The notes under the pieces: generated by a model
The model's database searches: none
Seen by the model: the letters and a program-made list of their open reading frames with translations, nothing else
Told to the model about the DNA's origin: nothing
Shown: one piece after another, positions 51,351-58,730 of the stretch
Position numbering within the stretch: the stretch's first letter is position 1
How the letters are laid out: the number at the start of each line of letters is the position of its first letter
Assembly: GCF_023242945.1 (NCBI RefSeq)
Contig: NZ_JALKFT010000019.1
Coordinates: 41,647-105,646, forward strand
Reading direction: 5' to 3'
Source: Frankia umida
GTDB taxonomy: Bacteria > Actinomycetota > Actinomycetes > Frankiales > Frankiaceae
DNA: 64,000 nt
Translations under genes and position numbers: made by a program

Positions 51351-52286
51351 ATGAGTGGCGCGCCGGTCGGAGTGTTCGACAGCGGGGTCGGGGGTCTCAC
51401 CGTGGCCCGCGCGATTCTGGACCAGCTACCGCACGAACCGCTGGTGTATCTGGGTGACACCGCACGGGCCCCGTATGGACCACGTCCGATCGCCGAGGTC
51501 CGTGGGTTCGCGCTGGAATGCCTCGACCGTCTCGTGGCCGAGGGGGTGAAGATGCTCGTGCTGGCCTGTAACACCGCCAGCGCCGCCTGCCTGCGCGACG
51601 CCCGCGAACGCTACGACGTCCCGGTCATCGAAGTGATCATGCCGGCCACCCGGCGGGCGGCGGCGGCCACGCGCAGCGGTCGCGTCGGCGTCATCGGCAC
51701 CGTCGCGACGATCACCAGCCGGGCCTATGACGACGCGTTCACCGCGGCCGCCGGCATCGAACTGACCAGCGCCGCCTGCCCCGCGTTCGTGGACTTCGTC
51801 GAGCGGGGCACCACCGCGGGACGCCAGCTGCTCGGCCTCGCCGAGGCGTACCTTTCGCCCCTGCAGGAAGCCGACGTTGACACCGTGATCCTGGGCTGTA
51901 CCCATTATCCGCTGCTGACCGGTGTGATTGGCCTTGTGATGGGGGATGGCGTGACACTGGTAAGCAGCGCCGAGGAGACGGCGAAGGACACCTACCGCGT
52001 GCTGGCCCGTGAGGGCCTGTTCCGCGACCCCGATCTGCCCCCGCCCACACACCGCTTCCTGACCACCGGTGATCCGACGTCCTTCACCCGGGTGGGCCGC
52101 CGCTTCCTCGGCCCGGAGCTGCTCGCCGTCCGCGGCGTGCCGCAGCCCGGCGAGCCGGGTACTCCCGGTCAGTCCGGCCATCTCGGCCCGAAAAACCTCA
52201 TCAGCCCGCAGAGTCATTCCAGCCCGCAGAGTCATTCCAGCCCGCAGAGTCATTCCAGCCCGCAGAGTCCGGTGGTGCCACGGTGA
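51351..52286 (+). CDS. murI: Glutamate racemase
   Basis: 311 aa. Racemase motifs: GVFDSGVGGLTVAR at the start, YLGDTARAPYG, catalytic Cys73 in LACNTAS and Cys183 in LGCTHYP. It makes D-glutamate for peptidoglycan. The normal protein ends near residue 270; the extra tail contains SPQSHS repeats built from an 18-bp minisatellite. The stop overlaps the next gene (GTGA), and the order murI, MBL hydrolase, rph, rdgB is conserved in actinobacteria. Confidence 0.95.
   Translation: MSGAPVGVFDSGVGGLTVARAILDQLPHEPLVYLGDTARAPYGPRPIAEVRGFALECLDRLVAEGVKMLVLACNTASAACLRDARERYDVPVIEVIMPATRRAAAATRSGRVGVIGTVATITSRAYDDAFTAAAGIELTSAACPAFVDFVERGTTAGRQLLGLAEAYLSPLQEADVDTVILGCTHYPLLTGVIGLVMGDGVTLVSSAEETAKDTYRVLAREGLFRDPDLPPPTHRFLTTGDPTSFTRVGRRFLGPELLAVRGVPQPGEPGTPGQSGHLGPKNLISPQSHSSPQSHSSPQSHSSPQSPVVPR
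52203..52269. repeat. 18-bp x3.7 minisatellite at the 3' end of murI
   Basis: Three perfect copies of AGCCCGCAGAGTCATTCC and a 13-base partial, encoding SPQSHS repeats; ends 13 bp before the next start codon. Confidence 0.9.
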
Positions 52287-53029
52287 AACTGACCATTCTT
52301 GGATGTTCCGGCACGTACCCGGGCCCGGCCTCGGCCTGTTCGTCGTACCTGATCGAGGCGGACGGGTTCCGACTGGTCGTCGACGCGGGTAACGGTTCGA
52401 TGGGCGAGCTGCAGCGGCACTGCGACCTGCGCGACATCGACGCCGTCCTGCTCAGCCACCTGCACGGTGACCACTGTCTGGACCTGGTCGCGAACTCCTA
52501 CGCCCGGCGCTACCACCCGGAGGGCATGCCGCCGAAGCTGCCCGTCTACGGGCCGATCAACACCCAGGAACGACTGTGCGGCGCGTTCGAGAAGCGGCCC
52601 GAGGACAGTCTCGCCGACATCTACGACTTCCGGACCATCGGCGCCGGCTGTCTGCACATCGGGCCGTACCGCATCGATCTGACCCGGGTCGCCCATCCGA
52701 TCGAGGCCTATGGGGTGCGCATCACCGACGGCGACAAGGTGCTCACCTACTCGGGTGACACCGGCGCGTGTGACCGGCTCGTGCGGCTGGCCCGCGACAG
52801 CGACCTGTTCCTGTGTGAGGCGTCCTTCCTGGACGACGAGGACAACCCGCCCGACCTGCATCTGACCGGCCGGGAGGCCGGCGAGCACGCCCAGCGCGCC
52901 GACGTCGGGCATCTGGTGCTCACCCACCTGGTGCCCTGGGGAAACGCGGCCCGGTCGCAGCAGGAGGCGGCCGCGGCGTTCGACGGCCAGCTCACCGTCG
53001 CCAGTTCCGGCGCCACCTTCGAGGTCTGA
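52283..53029 (+). CDS. Metallo-beta-lactamase-fold hydrolase
   Basis: 248 aa; GTG start overlapping the murI stop. Metal-binding HLHGDHCLD near residue 59, further His in RVAHPIEAYG, Asp in TYSGDTGACD and His in LVLTHLVPWG. It corresponds in position and size to mycobacterial Rv1339, described as an atypical cyclic-AMP phosphodiesterase, so a cyclic-nucleotide or related phosphoester hydrolysis role is possible by analogy. Confidence 0.85.
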   Translation: MKLTILGCSGTYPGPASACSSYLIEADGFRLVVDAGNGSMGELQRHCDLRDIDAVLLSHLHGDHCLDLVANSYARRYHPEGMPPKLPVYGPINTQERLCGAFEKRPEDSLADIYDFRTIGAGCLHIGPYRIDLTRVAHPIEAYGVRITDGDKVLTYSGDTGACDRLVRLARDSDLFLCEASFLDDEDNPPDLHLTGREAGEHAQRADVGHLVLTHLVPWGNAARSQQEAAAAFDGQLTVASSGATFEV

Positions 53030-53063
53030 TCGCCACCTTCGGCCTGGCCGGTAGGGTCACGAC

Positions 53064-53846
53064 GTGACTCGAGTTGATGGCAGAAAGCCGGACGAGCTGC
53101 GTCCGGTGACCATTGCGCGCGGCTGGCAGGAGCATGCCGAGGGATCGGCGCTCATCACCGCGGGCCGTACCCGGGTGCTGTGCGCCGCGTCGGTGACCAC
53201 CGGCGTCCCCCGCTGGCGCAAGGGCAGCGGGCTGGGCTGGGTCACCGCGGAGTACGCGATGCTCCCCCGCTCCACCAACACCCGCAACGACCGGGAGTCG
53301 GTGCGCGGGCGCGTCGGCGGGCGCACCCACGAGATCTCCCGTCTGATCGGCCGCAGCCTGCGGGCCTGCATCGACCTGTCGGCCCTCGGCGAGAACACCA
53401 TCGCCATTGACTGTGACGTTCTGCTCGCCGACGGTGGTACCCGCACCGCCGCGATCACCGGTGCCTACGTCGCCCTCGTCGACGCGGCCCGCTGGCTGGG
53501 CCGGCCGCAGGCCATCACCACCAGTGTGGCGGCGGTCAGCGTCGGTGTGGTCGGCGGCGAGGCGATGCTCGACCTGGCCTACACCGAGGACTCCACCGCC
53601 GGCACCGACATGAACGTGGTGTGCACCGGCGCGGAGGGCTTCGTCGAGGTGCAGGGCACCGCGGAGGGCGCGCCGTTCGACCGGGCGATGCTCGACAGCC
53701 TGCTCGACCTCGCCGTGCGCGGCTGCGCGCAGCTGTCCGCTCTCCAGAGCGAGGCGCTGGCAGGTCCGGCCCCGGCCGGGCCGGCGCCCCTGGGCCGCGG
53801 CGGTGCCGGTTCGTCCGGTAACCGGGCCGCGGCGGGTGCGCGGTGA
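53064..53846 (+). CDS. rph: Ribonuclease PH
   Basis: 260 aa; GTG start. Begins RVDGRKPDELRPVTIARGWQ, the family signature, with phosphate-binding GGRTHEISRLIGRSLR and catalytic-site DCDVLLADGGTRTAAITGAY. It trims tRNA 3' ends phosphorolytically. The last 25 residues are Gly/Ala/Pro-rich and not conserved. Overlaps rdgB by GTGA. Confidence 0.95.
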   Translation: MTRVDGRKPDELRPVTIARGWQEHAEGSALITAGRTRVLCAASVTTGVPRWRKGSGLGWVTAEYAMLPRSTNTRNDRESVRGRVGGRTHEISRLIGRSLRACIDLSALGENTIAIDCDVLLADGGTRTAAITGAYVALVDAARWLGRPQAITTSVAAVSVGVVGGEAMLDLAYTEDSTAGTDMNVVCTGAEGFVEVQGTAEGAPFDRAMLDSLLDLAVRGCAQLSALQSEALAGPAPAGPAPLGRGGAGSSGNRAAAGAR

Positions 53847-54469
53847 GCGGGCCGACCCGGCTGGTGCTCGCCAGTCGCAACGCGGCGAAGCTGGTGGAGC
53901 TGCGCCGCATCCTCGCCGCCAGCGGCCTGGACGTGGAGCTGGTGGGTCTGCCCGACGGCGAGGAGGTGGCTGAGACCGGCACCACCTTCGCCGAGAACGC
54001 GCTGATCAAGGCGCACGCGGCCGCCGAGCTGACCGGCCTGCCCGCGGTCGCCGACGACTCGGGCCTGGCCGTCGACGAGCTCGGCGGCATGCCCGGGGTG
54101 CGCTCCGCGCGCTGGGCCGGGCTACGCGGCGGCACCCGTGAGCAACGGGACGAGGCGAACAACGCCCTGGTGCTGGCGCAGCTCGACGACGTGCCCGCGC
54201 CGCGCCGCGGGGCCGCGTTCGTCTGCGCCGCCGCGCTGGTCACGCCCGCCGGCGTCGAACTGGTCACCCACGGCGAGCTGCGCGGTGAGCTGCTCGCCGC
54301 GCCCCGGGGTGCGGCCGGTTTCGGCTACGACCCGCTGTTCCTCGCCGAGGGCCAGACCCGTACGAACGCCGAGCTGACCGCCCCGGAGAAGGACGCGATC
54401 AGCCATCGCGGTCGGGCCTTTCGTGAGCTGGCCCGCCAGCTCGGCCCGATCCTGACAGCGGCCGGCTGA
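53843..54469 (+). CDS. rdgB: XTP/dITP pyrophosphatase (HAM1 family)
   Basis: 208 aa; GTG start overlapping rph. Motifs: LVLASRNAAKLVELRRIL, TGTTFAENALIKA, ADDSGLAVDELGGMPGVRSA and FGYDPLFLAEGQTRTNAELT. It removes non-canonical purine nucleotides from the pool. Last gene of the murI block, followed by two hairpins. Confidence 0.95.
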   Translation: MSGPTRLVLASRNAAKLVELRRILAASGLDVELVGLPDGEEVAETGTTFAENALIKAHAAAELTGLPAVADDSGLAVDELGGMPGVRSARWAGLRGGTREQRDEANNALVLAQLDDVPAPRRGAAFVCAAALVTPAGVELVTHGELRGELLAAPRGAAGFGYDPLFLAEGQTRTNAELTAPEKDAISHRGRAFRELARQLGPILTAAG

Positions 54470-54482
54470 CACCGCCTCTGGC

Positions 54483-54549
54483 GGCCCGCCCCGGGGGGCG
54501 GGCCAGCTAGGGTTCAGCGCCGCCCCGCCGGGGCCAACGGCTGAACCCT
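54483..54549. terminator. Two hairpins between convergent rdgB and cysM
   Basis: First hairpin: 8-bp stem 54483-54490/54497-54504. Second: 10-bp perfect stem 54509-54518/54540-54549 with an inner CCCC/GGGG pair. They fill the 98-bp convergent gap and should stop transcription both ways. Confidence 0.75.
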
Positions 54550-54567
54550 GGGCCAGCATGGCTGCCC

Positions 54568-55515
54568 CTAGGCCCAGAGCTGGCCTTCCAGGGCGGCCTC
54601 GGCCTCCTCGAGGGTGCCCGCGTAGGCACCGGTGGACAGGTACTTCCAGCCACCGTCACAGACGATGAGCGCGATCTCGGCGGACTGCCCGTCCCGGACG
54701 GCCCGGTCCGCCAGGGCCATCGCCGCGTGCAGGATGGCGCCGGTGGAGATGCCGGCGAAGATGCCCTCCTCCTGCACCAGCTCCCGGGTGCGGCGCAGGG
54801 CCTCCCGCGGGCCGACCGAGTACCGCGTGGTGAGCACCGACGGGTCGTACAGCTCGGGCACGAAGCCCTCGTCGATGTTGCGCAGGCCGTAGACGAGCTC
54901 ACCGTAACGCGGCTCGGCGGCGACGATCGCGATGCCGGGCACGTGCTCCTTGAGGTACCGGCCGGTGCCCATCAGGGTGCCGGTGGTACCCAGGCCGGCG
55001 ACGAAGTGGGTGATCTCCGGCAGATCCTCGAGGATCTCCGGCCCGGTCGTCTCGTAGTGGGCCTGGGCGTTGGCCGGGTTGCCGTACTGGTAGAGCATGA
55101 CCCAGTCGGGGTTCTCCGCGGCCAGCCGCTTGGCGACGGCGACCGCCTCGTTGGAGCCACCGGCCGCCGGTGAGTACCTGATCTCGGCGCCCCACATCGC
55201 CAGCAGCTGACGTCGCTCCACCGAGGTGTTCTCCGGCATCACGCAGATCAGCCGGTAGCCGCGCTGGCGACAGACCATCGCCAGCGAGATCCCGGTGTTC
55301 CCGGAGGTCGGCTCCAGCACGGTCGCGCCCGGGGAGAGCAGCCCACGCTTCTCCCCGTCCGCGATCATCCACAACGCGGCTCGATCCTTGATCGAGCCGG
55401 TTGGGTTGTCCTGTTCCAGCTTCGCCCACAGCCGGACCTGCGGCGACGGCGACAGTCGCGGAAGCCCGACCAGCGGGGTCCGGCCGACCGAGTCGGCCAG
55501 GGAGTCGTATCGCAT
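54568..55515 (-). CDS. cysM: Cysteine synthase CysM (CysO-dependent type)
   Basis: 315 aa. PLP-binding Lys43 in NPTGSIKDRAA, phosphate loop EPTSGNTGISLAM and GLGTTGTLMGTGRYL, and a C-terminal VCDGGWKYLSTGAY like the mycobacterial enzyme that closes over the active site. In Mycobacterium this CysM uses O-phosphoserine and the CysO thiocarboxylate. Here cysO and mec are directly upstream on the same strand, so the same route is expected. Confidence 0.93.
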   Translation of the reverse strand: MRYDSLADSVGRTPLVGLPRLSPSPQVRLWAKLEQDNPTGSIKDRAALWMIADGEKRGLLSPGATVLEPTSGNTGISLAMVCRQRGYRLICVMPENTSVERRQLLAMWGAEIRYSPAAGGSNEAVAVAKRLAAENPDWVMLYQYGNPANAQAHYETTGPEILEDLPEITHFVAGLGTTGTLMGTGRYLKEHVPGIAIVAAEPRYGELVYGLRNIDEGFVPELYDPSVLTTRYSVGPREALRRTRELVQEEGIFAGISTGAILHAAMALADRAVRDGQSAEIALIVCDGGWKYLSTGAYAGTLEEAEAALEGQLWA

Positions 55516-55546
55516 GAGTCGGACCTGCCGCTTCGATCTGGCCGGC

Positions 55547-55861
55547 TCAGCCGGCGGCGAGCGGACGCACGAACCCGCCCGCCCCGCCCGCGACCGCAGG
55601 CAGGATGGTCACCTCGTCGCCGTCCTTGAGCTTCGCGTCCAGCCCGCCGAGGAAACGCACGTCCTCGTCGTTGATGTAGATGTTGACGAACCGGTGCAGC
55701 TCGGCGCCGTCATCACCGGTGACCAGCCGGCCACGCAGACCGTCGTGGCGGGTGTCGAGGTCACGGAAGAGATCGGCGACCGTGTCGCCCGCGCCCTCGA
55801 CCAGCTTCGCACCTCCCGTGTAGGTACGCAGGATCGTCGGCACACGGACCTGGACTGCCAT
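55547..55861 (-). CDS. cysO: Sulfur carrier CysO with C-terminal extension
   Basis: 104 aa, ubiquitin-like MoaD/ThiS fold: VRVPTILRTYTGGAKLVEG ... VNIYINDEDVRFL ... DGDEVTILPAVAGG. In the mycobacterial protein the chain ends at the Gly-Gly, which becomes a thiocarboxylate. Here Gly92-Gly93 are followed by 11 more residues (AGGFVRPLAAG), so a protease must act before sulfur loading. The JAMM protease Mec, encoded next to it, is the natural candidate. Gap to cysM 31 bp. Confidence 0.92.
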   Translation of the reverse strand: MAVQVRVPTILRTYTGGAKLVEGAGDTVADLFRDLDTRHDGLRGRLVTGDDGAELHRFVNIYINDEDVRFLGGLDAKLKDGDEVTILPAVAGGAGGFVRPLAAG

Positions 55862-56110
55862 GATGTTCCCTTCGCGGCTGTGTCTGACTGCTCGAACTGT
55901 GCTGACTGGCTGGCTACTGACCGCTGGCTGCTCGGGCTCGCATCGCTGGTGGACACCCGGGCGGCACCGCGGACCCGGCGCCTGGGCCCGCCGACGCCCC
56001 GTGACCCTGGACCCCCTGACCCCCTGACCCGGGCGGCGACGGCTGGGACGTGCGGGCCCCGGACGACGGTGTCCGGCGGGCGACGTCGGGGAGGATAACG
56101 CCCGGACAGG

Positions 56111-56515
56111 TCAGACGATTTCCACCGGCTCCTCGGTGACCTGACCGTCGAGGATCCGGAACGAGCGGAACTCGATGCTGTCGGGCTCCCGGGTCGACGC
56201 CAGCACGTAGTGGGCACCGGGCTCGCCCGCCAGCGAGATGTCCGTCCGCGACGGGTAGGCCTCGGTCGCGGTGTGCGAGTGGTAGATCACGACAGGCTCC
56301 TCGTCGCGATCGTCCATCTCCCGCCAGACCCGCAGCTGCTCCATGGAGTCGAACGCGTAGAACGTCGGTGAGCGCTCGGCGTTCTCCATCGGGATGAACC
56401 GCTCCGGCCGGTCCGAGCCCGCGGGCCCGGCGACCACGCCACACGCCTCGTCCGGGTGGTCACGCCGGGCATGAGCGACAATCGCCTCATAACAGGCACG
56501 GTCGATTCGCAGCAC
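56111..56515 (-). CDS. mec: JAMM/MPN+ metallopeptidase Mec
   Basis: 134 aa. The JAMM motif is complete: Glu23 in HPDEACGV, then His79, His81, Ser89 and Asp92 in HSHTATEAYPSRTD. In Mycobacterium, Mec releases cysteine from the CysO-cysteine adduct. In this genome it may also cut off the CysO extension. It lies 250 bp before cysO on the same strand. Confidence 0.93.
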   Translation of the reverse strand: MLRIDRACYEAIVAHARRDHPDEACGVVAGPAGSDRPERFIPMENAERSPTFYAFDSMEQLRVWREMDDRDEEPVVIYHSHTATEAYPSRTDISLAGEPGAHYVLASTREPDSIEFRSFRILDGQVTEEPVEIV

Positions 56516-56592
56516 TGGCCCACCGTACGACGCGGACGGGGCGATGGGCTCGCGGCTGCGACGATTGACCCGGGTGGTCGGACTCGGGTCGC

Positions 56593-57132
56593 TCAGCCCA
56601 GCGCCCGGGTGAGGTCGTCGAGCAGTTCGGTGAGAAACCCGTACACGGCCGCCAGCGGCCGGCGCGGGTCGTCGGCGGCCAGGTGTTCGAGCTCGCCCGT
56701 CGAGTCGTCGTCGGTGAGCCCCAGCCGGGTACCCAGCACCAGACGCAGGTCGTTGAGCGTGGTCAGCCAGTCCTGCGCCGCGGTCTCGTCGAGCACCAGC
56801 ACCCGGCCGGGAGCCGGCACCGCGGCCAGTACCCGGCGGGCCGCCTCACGCTTGCGGGCGAGCAGGTCGTCGGTACGACGGCGCCGGAAGTCCCCCGAGG
56901 CCATCGGGTCGTCCGGGTACGGGTCGGGCAGCAGGCGGGACAGCGCCGGGTCATCCGGTGGCGGTGGGGCGGTGTCGCGCAGCCCGACCAGCGCCTCCAG
57001 CGGATCCTCCACCGGCGGTGGTTCGAGCATGCCGTCGATCTGACCGACGAGCTCGGTGAGCAGCGCCGCCTCCAACTCGGGCAGGCTCAGCTCGATGCCG
57101 GCCCTGGTGCGCCGGAAGCCATCTGCGGGCAC
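56593..57132 (-). CDS. DUF2017 family protein
   Basis: 179 aa from the GTG at 57132 (ADGFRRTRAGIELSLPELEA start). Text matches the actinobacterial family next to clpS and mec: LLTELVGQIDGML, DPALSRLLPDPYPDD, DWLTTLNDLRLVLGTRLGLT and a C-terminal AVYGFLTELLDDLTRAL. Mostly helical, no catalytic motif. Function unknown; conserved neighbourhood suggests a link to ClpS proteolysis. Confidence 0.85.
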   Translation of the reverse strand: MPADGFRRTRAGIELSLPELEAALLTELVGQIDGMLEPPPVEDPLEALVGLRDTAPPPPDDPALSRLLPDPYPDDPMASGDFRRRRTDDLLARKREAARRVLAAVPAPGRVLVLDETAAQDWLTTLNDLRLVLGTRLGLTDDDSTGELEHLAADDPRRPLAAVYGFLTELLDDLTRALG

Positions 57133-57593
57133 GTCCTCACGTCCTGTTCGTCCAGCGCGCGTCCGACGCCAGCCTAGTCCAGCCACCGCCGCGACCCGGC
57201 GGGCGACCCGTACGGCGGCCTGGCCGGATCGGGCCATCCGGCCAGCCGGTGCCAGGCACCTGTGGGGACCGGGGCGAGCGCCCGGCGCCTGGGAACCCCG
57301 GATGGGGGTAGCCCGGACGATCCGGTCGCGCACACCCCGCTTGACCGAGGACGAGATCATCAGGACGGATGCTGAACGCCCACACGGGGGCGAAAATCTG
57401 GCCACCCTGACAGGAATACAAGAAATTTGGCACGAAGCGGGTCGGATTCGCGAGGACCGGAGACATCGCTCCAGAACAAGGCCGTAGACGTATTACCTTC
57501 ACGTCCGGCGATAGCAGCCGGTGCCACCACCAGGGACTGCTTCCCCACCTCCGGTTTCGGCGTGGCCGATCGAATGTGTGCGGAGGGGATCGG
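57133..57593. other. Intergenic region upstream of the DUF2017-mec-cysO-cysM group
   Basis: About 460 bp, no gene supported. AT-richer stretch at about 57405-57510 may hold the promoter for the minus-strand genes. Confidence 0.5.
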
Positions 57594-57628
57594 GATATCC
57601 CGGGCCCGGCGCGCGGACCCGGGATATC
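57594..57628 (-). terminator. clpS terminator hairpin
   Basis: Perfect 11-bp inverted repeat GATATCCCGGG/CCCGGGATATC with 13-nt loop, beginning 16 nt after the clpS stop. It separates the pncB-nrtR-clpS transcript from the DUF2017 group. Confidence 0.75.
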
Positions 57629-57643
57629 GGGCGGACGGCGCGG

Positions 57644-57934
57644 TCAGTCCTGCGCGATAGTTGCCCACAGCCCGTAGGCGTGCAGGCGCGCAGCGTCGGT
57701 TTCCATCTCCTCCCTGGTACCGGTGGCGACCGAGGCCCGGCCCTTGTGGTGGACATCGAGCATGAGCTCATGGGCCTTCGCCCGGCTGTAGCCGAACAGC
57801 TTCTGAAACACGTACGTCACGTACGACATCAGGTTGATCGGATCGTTCCAGACGATCGTGACCCACGGCCGATCTTCGTCGACGGACTCGTCGACCTCCT
57901 CGACGTCGAGGGGCGACACGGCGGTGACAGACAC
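57644..57934 (-). CDS. clpS: ClpS adaptor for ClpAP/ClpCP protease
   Basis: 96 aa from the GTG at 57934. Core text DRPWVTIVWNDPINLMSYVT and VFQKLFGYSRAKAHELMLDV with HHKGRA, the N-degron binding surface. It delivers substrates to the Clp protease in the cytoplasm. The ribosome site is weak (AGG at 6 nt), so the exact start is less certain. Confidence 0.93.
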   Translation of the reverse strand: MSVTAVSPLDVEEVDESVDEDRPWVTIVWNDPINLMSYVTYVFQKLFGYSRAKAHELMLDVHHKGRASVATGTREEMETDAARLHAYGLWATIAQD

Positions 57935-58013
57935 GAGGCCTATTGTGACGCCTTCGGCGCCCACGGACCGAGCGGCCCGTCCGACCAATCCGCCGGTCAG
58001 ACCGAGCGGCCGG

Positions 58014-58703
58014 TCAGACCGAGCGGCGCAGCAGCGGTGGATGCAGCGCGGTCGCCGGGCCCCGGCTGTAGAGCTCGGCCGGCCGGCCTCCCCCGGGCGG
58101 CGAGGTGCGTCGTCCCAGCGGCACGACGAAGCCGGGGGTGGACAGCACCTTGCGCCGGAAGTTCGGCGGGTCCAGGGCGACGCCCCAGGCCGCCTCGTAG
58201 ACCCGACGCAGATCGGCGAGGGTGAACTCGTCCTCGCAGAAGGCCGCGGCCAGCGGGGTGTACTCCAGCTTCGCCCGGGCCCGCTCGACACCGTCGGCCA
58301 CGATCCGCAGATGGTCGGGCGCGAGCACCCGCTCCGGGGGGCTGGTCAGGGCGTCCACCGGGCACCAGCAGGCCCGGCCCGCCGGCTCGGGCTCGGTCGC
58401 GAGCAGGTCGGGCAGGTCAGGGAGCAGGGCGAGGTAGGCGACGCTGACACCGGAGATCCACGGCCCGTGGTGCGGACCACCGTAGGTGCGCAGCTGTTCG
58501 AGATGACCGGTCGCGGTCACCCCGGCCCGGGCCGCCAGCTGCCGGGCGGCGGCGGTGTCGAGATCCTCGTCGCCGTCGACGAACCCGCCGGGCAGCGTCC
58601 AGACGTCGGTGCCCACCCGCCGGGTCAGCAGCACACACAGCTGACCCGAACGCAGGGTCAGCAGGACCAGGTCCACGCTGACGGCGACGGCGGGCGGTGA
58701 CAC
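58014..58703 (-). CDS. NrtR-type Nudix-like regulator of NAD metabolism
   Basis: 229 aa. Nudix fold in the first 140 residues (TLPGGFVDGDEDLDTAAARQ, then LAARAG), but the REUxEE glutamates are missing, so hydrolysis is unlikely. The C-terminal 85 residues (LEYTPLAAAFCEDEFTLADL then RRVYEAAWGVALDPPNFRRK) match the winged-helix of NrtR repressors. It follows pncB by 27 bp on the same strand, fitting control of nicotinate salvage. ADP-ribose-type ligand is inferred from the family. Confidence 0.85.
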   Translation of the reverse strand: MSPPAVAVSVDLVLLTLRSGQLCVLLTRRVGTDVWTLPGGFVDGDEDLDTAAARQLAARAGVTATGHLEQLRTYGGPHHGPWISGVSVAYLALLPDLPDLLATEPEPAGRACWCPVDALTSPPERVLAPDHLRIVADGVERARAKLEYTPLAAAFCEDEFTLADLRRVYEAAWGVALDPPNFRRKVLSTPGFVVPLGRRTSPPGGGRPAELYSRGPATALHPPLLRRSV

Positions 58704-58730
58704 ACCTCCAGTGTGGCCGGTCCCCGCCGG

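Noticed and set aside
52203..52269. CRISPR array
   Set aside because: Units are directly adjacent, in frame and without spacers; a coding minisatellite.
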